A program made the translations under genes and the position numbers. The notes below the pieces were generated by a model. That model had not been told where the DNA came from and did no database searches. It worked only from the letters and a program-made list of their open reading frames with translations. From positions 5,580,001 through 5,644,000 of the forward strand of contig NZ_CP030051.1 in NCBI RefSeq assembly GCF_004114975.1: 64,000 nucleotides of DNA, given 5' to 3'. This document shows, one piece after another, positions 58,382 to 64,000 of the stretch. Source of the DNA: Bradyrhizobium guangdongense (lineage in GTDB: Bacteria > Pseudomonadota > Alphaproteobacteria > Rhizobiales > Xanthobacteraceae). How positions within the stretch are numbered: the stretch's first letter is position 1; every line of letters starts with the position of its first letter.

Positions 58382-59257
58382 CTATTTGCCGCCGCCCAGC
58401 GAGTGGACATAGACCGCCATCGCCTTGATGGTGGCGGGGTCGAGACGCCCTTCCCAGGCCGGCATGACACCGGCACGGCCGTTCGTGATGGTCTCGATCA
58501 AGACCGCCTCGTCGGAGCCGTAGAGCCAGATCTTGTCGGTCAGGTTGGGAGCGCCGAGCTCCTGGTTGCCCTTGCCGCCATCGCCATGGCAGGCGACGCA
58601 ATTGTCCGCGAAGATCTTCTCGCCCTTTGCGGCGTCGTAGCCGTTGCGGGTCGGCAGGCCCGACAGCGAGCGCACGTAATTGGCCACCGTGACGATCTCG
58701 TCCGGCTTCAGCACGCCGTCCTTGCCGAAGGCCAGCATCTGGCCCTCGTGAGTCTTGGCGTGGCCGGAGCGCGCGCCGAACTGGATGGTCTGCATGATCT
58801 GGTCGAGCGTGCCGCCCCACAGCCAGTCGTCGTCGTTCAGGTTCGGGAAGCCCTTGGCGCCGGCCGCGCCGGAGCCGTGGCACGGCGCGCAATTGTCGCC
58901 GAACACGGTCTTGCCCTTGGCGCGGGCGAGCGCCAGCAAGGCCGGGTCCTTCTCGATGTCGGCGAGCGAAGCCGTGGCCAGCGCCGCCATCTTGTCACCC
59001 CGGATCTTCTCGAGATTGGCAAGCTCGACCGCGACGTCGGCGCGCGACGAGTAGCCGAACAGGCCCGTCGTGTTGCTCGAGATCAGCGGCCAGGCCGGAT
59101 AGACGACCCAGTAGGCGATCGCCCAGACGATGGTCAGGTAGAAGCAGATCACCCACCAGCGCGGCAGCGGCGTGTTGAGCTCCTTGATGCCGTCCCATTC
59201 ATGGCCGGTCGTGGCCCTGCCGGTGACGGAATCGATTTCGCTATGATGGTCGGTCAT
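58382..59257 (-). CDS. fixP: cbb3 oxidase dihaem cytochrome c subunit CcoP/FixP
   Basis: 291 residues. N-terminal helix WWVICFYLTIVWAIAYWVVY, then two CxxCH haem sites, DNCAPCHGSGAAGAKGFPNL and DNCVACHGDGGKGNQELGAP. FixP carries electrons from the bc1 pathway to FixO and FixN. Membrane-anchored, periplasmic. Follows fixQ by 6 bases. Confidence 0.96.
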   Translation of the reverse strand: MTDHHSEIDSVTGRATTGHEWDGIKELNTPLPRWWVICFYLTIVWAIAYWVVYPAWPLISSNTTGLFGYSSRADVAVELANLEKIRGDKMAALATASLADIEKDPALLALARAKGKTVFGDNCAPCHGSGAAGAKGFPNLNDDDWLWGGTLDQIMQTIQFGARSGHAKTHEGQMLAFGKDGVLKPDEIVTVANYVRSLSGLPTRNGYDAAKGEKIFADNCVACHGDGGKGNQELGAPNLTDKIWLYGSDEAVLIETITNGRAGVMPAWEGRLDPATIKAMAVYVHSLGGGK

Positions 59258-59263
59258 GATCTC

Positions 59264-59428
59264 TCACTCCTCCCGCAGGGGCAAGCTGGCCGCATCGTCG
59301 AACGCAGCCTTGTTGCGGGGCCAAAACGCGTAGGCGATGATCGCGAGAAAGATCGCGACGAAGACCGGCGTCCAGATCGTGGTCACGAGACCGGACGCTA
59401 GATTGTCGAGTGTCAGGATGGCTTTCAT
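59264..59428 (-). CDS. fixQ: cbb3 oxidase small subunit CcoQ/FixQ
   Basis: 54 residues. MKAILTLDNLASGLVTTIWT then a single helix (PVFVAIFLAIIAYAFWPRNK), the typical CcoQ layout with FWPRNKAAFDDAA. GAGAAGG precedes the ATG; the longer frame overlaps fixO and is rejected. It stabilises the association of FixP with the core. Confidence 0.93.
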   Translation of the reverse strand: MKAILTLDNLASGLVTTIWTPVFVAIFLAIIAYAFWPRNKAAFDDAASLPLREE

Positions 59429-59441
59429 CGGTGATGCCTTC

Positions 59442-60176
59442 TCAGCGAAGATTGGCTTTCTCGTTGTAGATCTTGAAGTCAACCAGGGTGCCGAGCATCT
59501 GGAGGTACGCGATCAGCGCATCCATCTCGGTCGGCGTGCCGGGCTTGCCGTCGAAATTGTGCACCACGGCCTTGGCGTAGCGCTTGGTGAAGGCATCGGC
59601 GCCGGCATTGTCCGGATCGGCCTGGGCCTTCATGTCGGCGGCCGCATTGGCGATCTGGTCGTCGGTATAGGGCACGCCCACCGTCCGCAGCGTCCGCATG
59701 TGGTCGGCGATCGCGTCAGGATCGACTTCGGTCCTGGCGAGGAACGGATAGCCCGGCATCACCGATTGCGGCACGATCGCGCGCGGGTTGGTGAGATGGG
59801 TCACGTGCCAGTCGTCGGAATATTTGGCGCCGACGCGGGCGAGATCGGGACCGGTACGCTTCGAGCCCCACTGGAACGGGTGATCGAACATGCTCTCGGC
59901 GGCGAGCGAGAAGTGGCCGTAGCGCTCGACCTCGTCGCGCAGCGGGCGGATCATCTGCGAGTGGCAGAGATAGCAGCCTTCGCGGACGTAGATGTTGCGC
60001 CCGGCCAGCTCCAGCGGCGTGTAGGGCCTGACGCCGTCGACCTTCTCGATCGTGCTCTTGAGGTAGAACAGCGGGGTGATCTCGACGAGACCTCCGATCG
60101 CGACCACGAGCAGGATGCCCACGACCAGGATGATCGAGTTCTTTTCGAAGACTTGGTGGCGTGTCCAGAACGACAT
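59442..60176 (-). CDS. fixO: cbb3 oxidase monohaem cytochrome c subunit CcoO/FixO
   Basis: 244 residues. N-terminal helix [20 protein letters not shown], one haem site [20 protein letters not shown], and conserved [20 protein letters not shown] and [20 protein letters not shown] with the axial Met. Follows fixN by 10 bases. Confidence 0.96.
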   Translation of the reverse strand: MSFWTRHQVFEKNSIILVVGILLVVAIGGLVEITPLFYLKSTIEKVDGVRPYTPLELAGRNIYVREGCYLCHSQMIRPLRDEVERYGHFSLAAESMFDHPFQWGSKRTGPDLARVGAKYSDDWHVTHLTNPRAIVPQSVMPGYPFLARTEVDPDAIADHMRTLRTVGVPYTDDQIANAAADMKAQADPDNAGADAFTKRYAKAVVHNFDGKPGTPTEMDALIAYLQMLGTLVDFKIYNEKANLR

Positions 60177-60186
60177 TGTTTGCTCC

Positions 60187-61836
60187 TCACTCCGCCGGCT
60201 GAAGAGCGACGGGCATCTGGACTTCCTGCTCGCCGACGCGAACCGTCATCCAGAGATTGTAGGCCATGATCAGCGCGCCGATCAGGAACAGGGCTCCGCC
60301 GGCGGCGCGGATGATGTAGAAGGGATGCATCGCCTCGACGGTCTCGATGAAGGAATATTCGAGGAAGCCGAGCGAGGTGTAGGCGCGCCACATCAGACCC
60401 TGGAGGATGCCGGACACCCACATCGCCGAGATGTAGAGAACGATGCCGAGGGTGGCGATCCAGAAGTGCCAGTTGACGAGCTTGAGGCTGTAGAGGCCCT
60501 TGCGATTCCACACCCACGGCACCAGGCAGTACAGCGCGCCGAAGGAGACGAAGCCGACCCAGCCGAGCGCACCGGAATGCACGTGGCCGATGGTCCAGTC
60601 GGTGTAGTGGCTGAGCGAGTTGACCACCTTGATCGACATCATCGGGCCTTCGAAGGTCGACATGCCGTAGAAGGCGACGGAGACGACCAGCATGCGCAGC
60701 ACGGGATCGGTCCGCAGCTTGTCCCAGGCGCCCGACAGCGTCATCAGGCCGTTGATCATGCCGCCCCACGAGGGCATCCACAGCATGATCGAGAAGGTCA
60801 TGCCGAGCGTCTGCGTCCAGTCCGGCAGCGCCGTGTAGTGCAGATGGTGCGGGCCGGCCCAGATGTAGAGGAAGATCAGCGCCCAGAAGTGCACGATCGA
60901 GAGACGATAGGAGTAGACCGGCCGCTCGGCCCGCTTCGGCACGAAGTAGTACATGATGGCGAGGAAGCCGGCGGTCAGGAAGAAGCCGACCGCGTTATGG
61001 CCGTACCACCACTGGAACATGGCATCCTGGATGCCGCCCCAGGCGATGTAGGACTTCGAGCCGAAGATCGACACCGGCAGCGCGGGGTTGTTGCCGAGGT
61101 GCAGGACCGCGATCGTCACGATGAAGGCGAGATAGAACCAGTTCGCGACGAAGATGTGCGGTTCCTTGCGCTTGAGGATGGTGCCCAGGAAGACGAGCAG
61201 GTAGGTGACCCAGACGATGGTCAGCCAGAGGTCCGAATACCATTCGGGCTCGGCGTATTCCTTGCCCTGCGTGACGCCGAGCAGATAGCCCGTGCCGGCG
61301 ATGACGATGAAGTAGTTGTAGCCGAGCACGACGAACCAGGGCGCGAGATAGCCGGCAAGGCGCGCGCGGCAGGATTTCTGCACCACGTAGAAGGAGGTGC
61401 CGAGCAGCACGTTGCCGCCGAAGGCGAAGATCACCGCGGAGGTGTGCAGCGGCCGGAGCCGGCCGAATTGAATCCAGGGCAGATCGAAGTTCAGCGCGGG
61501 CCAGGCCAGCTGCGAGGCGATGATGAGCCCCACCAGGAAGCCTGCGATGCCCCAGAACATCGCCATGAATGCGGTGAACTTGATCGGGCCCAGATTGTAG
61601 TTGGGCCGGCCGTTGATCTCCTGCGGCGGCAGCGCCGCCGGGCGATCGTAATAGCGGTTGATGATGAAGAACACCGCGGCCAGGCTCGCGGCGGCGCTGA
61701 GCGCAGCATGAAAGGCGAAGGGCGCATCGAGCGCCTTGGCCGAAGCGATCAGGCACAGGAAGGCAGTGACCGCGAATATGAGCGCCAGGCCGCTTTCGCC
61801 TGTCGTCATGGATTTCGAGATGGAGGGCTGGGGCAT
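60187..61836 (-). CDS. fixN: cbb3 oxidase catalytic subunit CcoN/FixN
   Basis: 549 residues, 12 or more helices. Haem and CuB ligands are seen in [53 protein letters not shown] and [20 protein letters not shown]. It reduces oxygen to water with high affinity, as needed in microaerobic nodules. First gene of fix[14 protein letters not shown] is chosen as the start (AGAGAG upstream); the 15-codon longer frame is unlikely. A perfect FixK/FNR box lies 65 bp upstream. Confidence 0.96.
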   Translation of the reverse strand: MPQPSISKSMTTGESGLALIFAVTAFLCLIASAKALDAPFAFHAALSAAASLAAVFFIINRYYDRPAALPPQEINGRPNYNLGPIKFTAFMAMFWGIAGFLVGLIIASQLAWPALNFDLPWIQFGRLRPLHTSAVIFAFGGNVLLGTSFYVVQKSCRARLAGYLAPWFVVLGYNYFIVIAGTGYLLGVTQGKEYAEPEWYSDLWLTIVWVTYLLVFLGTILKRKEPHIFVANWFYLAFIVTIAVLHLGNNPALPVSIFGSKSYIAWGGIQDAMFQWWYGHNAVGFFLTAGFLAIMYYFVPKRAERPVYSYRLSIVHFWALIFLYIWAGPHHLHYTALPDWTQTLGMTFSIMLWMPSWGGMINGLMTLSGAWDKLRTDPVLRMLVVSVAFYGMSTFEGPMMSIKVVNSLSHYTDWTIGHVHSGALGWVGFVSFGALYCLVPWVWNRKGLYSLKLVNWHFWIATLGIVLYISAMWVSGILQGLMWRAYTSLGFLEYSFIETVEAMHPFYIIRAAGGALFLIGALIMAYNLWMTVRVGEQEVQMPVALQPAE

Positions 61837-61894
61837 CGCGGATTCTCTCTGAAAGAACACGCTGCCAGAAACCACATTCACCCTCGCGGGGAAT

Positions 61895-61908
61895 TGATTG
61901 AAATCAAG
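61895..61908 (-). promoter_or_regulatory. FixK/FNR box of fixNOQP
   Basis: TTGATTGAAATCAA is a perfect TTGAT-N4-ATCAA palindrome, centre 65.5 bp before the fixN ATG. Class II activation would place the start point about 40 bp downstream. In Bradyrhizobium the activator is FixK2. Confidence 0.92.
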
Positions 61909-61992
61909 ATAGATGGATTTCTGTTAATGCGAGGCTGCCGATCGGCGAGCGCAGCGATGTCTTAAGCCTCGGGCCGAGCATTGCGGGCCGCG

Positions 61993-62014
61993 ACCTCCGG
62001 AACATCACGGAGGT
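61993..62014. repeat. Inverted repeat after the CBS-domain gene
   Basis: ACCTCCG-GAACATCA-CGGAGGT, 7-bp arms, 27 bases beyond the CBS gene stop and upstream of fixN. No T-run follows on the minus strand. Confidence 0.4.
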
Positions 62015-62041
62015 GGAACCGCAGGATTCAACAGCGTTGCA

Positions 62042-62467
62042 TCAGTCGTTCGCGGTCGCCTTCAGCGCCACGATGACGTCCTGGCGCGCGACGATTCCGA
62101 CCAGCTTCTGGCTGCTGTCGAGCACGATGATGCTCCGGATGCGATGCTCGACCATGATCTGGAGCACGCGCGTCAACCGCGTCTCGGGGCTGACATAGAT
62201 GAATTCCGGAGTCATGACGTCGCCGACCTTGCGGCTCATCAGGTCGTGATAGCGCGGCAGCATCTGACTCGGCGTGAACGCAAAGCACTTCAGGATGTCG
62301 AACTTGGTGACGATTCCGACGACCTGCCCGTCGTCCTCGACCGGATAGGAGTTGAAATCGTCCTGCTCGAACATCTCGCTCAGCGCGAGCAGATTCTGGT
62401 CACGCTGCACCGTGCTGACGTTGCGCGTCATGTAACCTTCGACGGTCTGCTCAAGGAATTTGTACAC
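62042..62467 (-). CDS. Tandem CBS-domain protein
   Basis: 141 residues from GTG behind GAGGAC. Two CBS motifs: VEGYMTRNVSTVQRDQNLLA with YPVEDDGQVVGIVTKFDILK, and VGDVMTPEFIYVSPETRLTR with IIVLDSSQKLVGIVARQDVI. CBS pairs bind adenylates or sense energy or ionic state. It follows the universal-stress gene by 38 bases, so the FixK-type box ahead of that gene may drive both. Confidence 0.9.
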   Translation of the reverse strand: MYKFLEQTVEGYMTRNVSTVQRDQNLLALSEMFEQDDFNSYPVEDDGQVVGIVTKFDILKCFAFTPSQMLPRYHDLMSRKVGDVMTPEFIYVSPETRLTRVLQIMVEHRIRSIIVLDSSQKLVGIVARQDVIVALKATAND

Positions 62468-62505
62468 GGCACGTCCTCATCAATTCTTGTCTGCCGGTCT
62501 TCCCG

Positions 62506-63336
62506 TCAGTGCGACAGCAGCACGCAGCGGGCGGTTTGCGTGACCAGATATTCAGTGACGCCGCCGAGAACGAGTTCGCGGAAGCGGGAATGACCGTAGG
62601 CACCGGCGACGATCAGACCGGCGCCGACATCGTCGGCGATCCTCTCCAATTGCACGACGGCGGTCTCGTTCCCGGCTTCCGGGACGCGCGCGGTCGCGGT
62701 GACACCGTGGCGGGCGAGCCAGGCAGCGACGTCGCTGACATGGGTCATCACGGCCGAGCGGTCATCGTCCTTTTCCGGAATCTCGGCGATGACGACGTCC
62801 CTGGCCTTGCGCAGCAGCGGCAGCGCATCGGCCACGGCCCGTCGCGCCTCCGGCGTGTCCTTCCAGGCCACCAGCACGCTGCGCGAATCGAGCCAGTTAA
62901 TCCGGTCGGGGACGACCAAGAGCGGTCGGCCGGTCTGCATCACCAGATCCCTGGGGCTGACCAGCGAAAAGGCGTCGGAGAAAACAGGGCTCTGCCCGCC
63001 GCTGACGATGATGTCGGCGCAGCGTGCCTGCGCCAGGACATAGCGTGCGGGAAAGTCCATGGCGCTACGCCATTCCGCACGCGCGCTGCGCGTCCTGGTC
63101 GCGGCACGGAATTGCGCCTCCAGATCGGCGAGGCGCCGTTTGACGGAGCCCTCTTCCTGGTCGATCAGTCGCTGGGCCGCGATGCCGTCAGTGAAATAGA
63201 GCGGCGGGGCGAAGCGCGCCGCGGCGATTCCGATGATATCAGCCTCGAATCGCTCGGCAAGCTCGCCCGCGACCTCGAGGCGGGCGTTGTTCGGCTGATC
63301 CAGCGCCAAGCTGACCATCACGGTCGCGTATGTCAT
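62506..63336 (-). CDS. Universal stress protein (two UspA-like domains)
   Basis: 276 residues. First domain MTYATVMVSLALDQPNNARL and later GGQSPVFSDAF; second domain RSVLVAWKDTPEARRAVADA ending in GAGLIVAGAYGHSRFRELVL and GGVTEYL, the ATP-binding G-2x-G-9x-G(S/T)-type segment. GGAGGATCCAC precedes the ATG at 63336. A FixK-like site lies at the same 65-bp spacing as before fixN. Universal stress genes next to cbb3 genes fit a low-oxygen regulon. Confidence 0.9.
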   Translation of the reverse strand: MTYATVMVSLALDQPNNARLEVAGELAERFEADIIGIAAARFAPPLYFTDGIAAQRLIDQEEGSVKRRLADLEAQFRAATRTRSARAEWRSAMDFPARYVLAQARCADIIVSGGQSPVFSDAFSLVSPRDLVMQTGRPLLVVPDRINWLDSRSVLVAWKDTPEARRAVADALPLLRKARDVVIAEIPEKDDDRSAVMTHVSDVAAWLARHGVTATARVPEAGNETAVVQLERIADDVGAGLIVAGAYGHSRFRELVLGGVTEYLVTQTARCVLLSH

Positions 63337-63394
63337 GTGGATCCTCCAAGGCAATCAATCTAAGCAAATTGTACGCCTGCCCCCGCGCCGGGAG

Positions 63395-63408
63395 ATGAGA
63401 TAGATCAA
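63395..63408 (-). promoter_or_regulatory. FixK-like box upstream of the universal-stress gene
   Basis: On the minus strand TTGATCTATCTCAT matches TTG(A/C)-N6-(T/G)CAA at seven of eight positions (last A is T). Its centre is 65.5 bp before the ATG, the same distance as the perfect box of fixN. Confidence 0.55.
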
Positions 63409-63537
63409 TCGCCGGCCTGCCGCGCGCGACGCCAGCCGGCGTCAGACGACGGACCTTGCCTCCGGGCCGGGCTTGGGCGACATTGCGGCCAGCGGTAACC
63501 GCATCCGGAGCCAACCGCATCAGAAGAGGAGCATCGC

Positions 63538-64000
63538 TTGTCGCCGACCCGTGTAACGCACCCGCCGGACGACCATCGCGGCGAGCATTTCCGGGTCCGA
63601 ATCGAGGGATTCGGCGTCGGTACCTGGGATCTCGACCTCTCGACGCGCGAACTGGAATGGTCGGAAACCGCGCGGATCCTGCTCGGTATCGAGCGGGGCC
63701 AGCCGGCAAGCTACGACCTCTTCCTCTCGCGGCTCGAGCCTGCGGACCGTGAACGGGTCGAGAGCGCCATCAAACAGGTCACCGAGCATGGCGGCGGATT
63801 CGACGTTTCCTTCCGGATTGCAGGAACATCCGACCGGGGCAAATGGATCAGGGCTCGCGCCGGCCTGATCAGGGATGAGGCCGGCCTTGCCCGCCATCTC
63901 AGCGGAATCCTCCTCGATATCGACAAGGAGAAGCAGGTCGAGGAAGCGCTGCGCACCCGCGAGACCCACCTCCGGTCCATTCTTCAGACCATTCCCGACG
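63538..64000 (+). CDS. fixL: Oxygen sensor histidine kinase FixL (5' part, cut by window edge)
   Basis: 154 codons of the N-terminus are visible. SPTRVTHPPDDHRGEHFRVR, IEGFGVGTWDLDLSTREL, QPASYDLFLSRLEPADRERV and RARAGLIRDEAGLARHLSGI closely match the first PAS domain of Bradyrhizobium FixL as I recall it; the haem-binding second PAS, starting near HLRSILQTIPD, lies past the edge. FixL phosphorylates FixJ when oxygen is low. GAGGAG six bases before a TTG fixes the start. Divergent from the universal-stress gene. Confidence 0.92.
   Translation, partial: MSPTRVTHPPDDHRGEHFRVRIEGFGVGTWDLDLSTRELEWSETARILLGIERGQPASYDLFLSRLEPADRERVESAIKQVTEHGGGFDVSFRIAGTSDRGKWIRARAGLIRDEAGLARHLSGILLDIDKEKQVEEALRTRETHLRSILQTIPD

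Noticed and set aside
60076..61965. 629-codon plus-strand frame
   Set aside because: Antisense to fixN and fixO; composition is shadow-like and it contains the FixK box region.
1..64000. tRNA, rRNA, CRISPR, transposase, integrase or phage genes
   Set aside because: None could be found by reading the sequence and translations; the palindromic repeats are short and carry no transposase.

Overview
The window is high-GC alphaproteobacterial DNA and reads as a Bradyrhizobium chromosome. The strongest evidence is at the right end: a complete fixNOQP-fixGHIS set followed by CBS-domain and universal-stress genes and the start of fixL, in an arrangement I recall from B. diazoefficiens. The narK-bjgb-flp-nasC nitrate assimilation operon and small interspersed palindromic repeats fit the same genus. 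No tRNA, rRNA, CRISPR array, insertion sequence or prophage was seen.

Layout. 1-6.3 kb: sugar-acid catabolism (IlvD/Edd dehydratase, divergent GntR regulator, uronate dehydrogenase, SMP-30 lactonase, aldehyde dehydrogenase). 6.5-13.6 kb: a homodimeric 2-oxoacid dehydrogenase E1 with a divergent Lrp regulator, a zinc alcohol dehydrogenase, an EamA transporter, an aldo/keto reductase and a second SMP-30 lactonase. 13.8-23.0 kb: nitrogen-oxide block, with nasC, flp, bjgb and narK on the minus strand, then an FNT channel and a PP2C-Ser/Thr kinase fusion on the plus strand. 23.0-32.0 kb: intradiol dioxygenase, serine hydrolase, three very small membrane or secreted proteins, HWE histidine kinase, galactarolactone cycloisomerase-like enzyme, CcdA, LysR and XRE regulators. 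32.4-38.2 kb: L,D-transpeptidase, enoyl-CoA hydratase homologue, isochorismatase homologue, isopropylmalate/tartrate-type dehydrogenase and alcohol dehydrogenase. 38.2-44.9 kb: complete dipeptide-type ABC importer plus a CaiB/BaiF CoA-transferase. 45-53.9 kb: glycogen synthase, MpaB-like protein, patatin, 3-hydroxybutyrate dehydrogenase, LysR, peroxiredoxin-like protein, cupin and MFS transporter. 53.9-64 kb: the microaerobic respiration block.

How it works together. The right-hand block makes and matures the high-affinity cbb3 oxidase. FixK-type boxes lie 63-66 bp before fixN, fixG and the universal-stress gene, which ties all three transcripts to low oxygen; FixL is the oxygen sensor at the top of that cascade. 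The nitrate block pairs uptake (NarK), reduction (NasC with Flp as the likely electron donor) and a haemoglobin. A near-perfect sigma-54 promoter before the FNT gene and a leader RNA with mutually exclusive stems before narK point to nitrogen control. The left end and the enolase-superfamily gene near 28 kb together supply most of an oxidative hexuronate pathway.

Starts were moved inward from the longest reading frame wherever a Shine-Dalgarno match or family N-terminus decided it. All family assignments rest on motif reading and recall, not on a database search.
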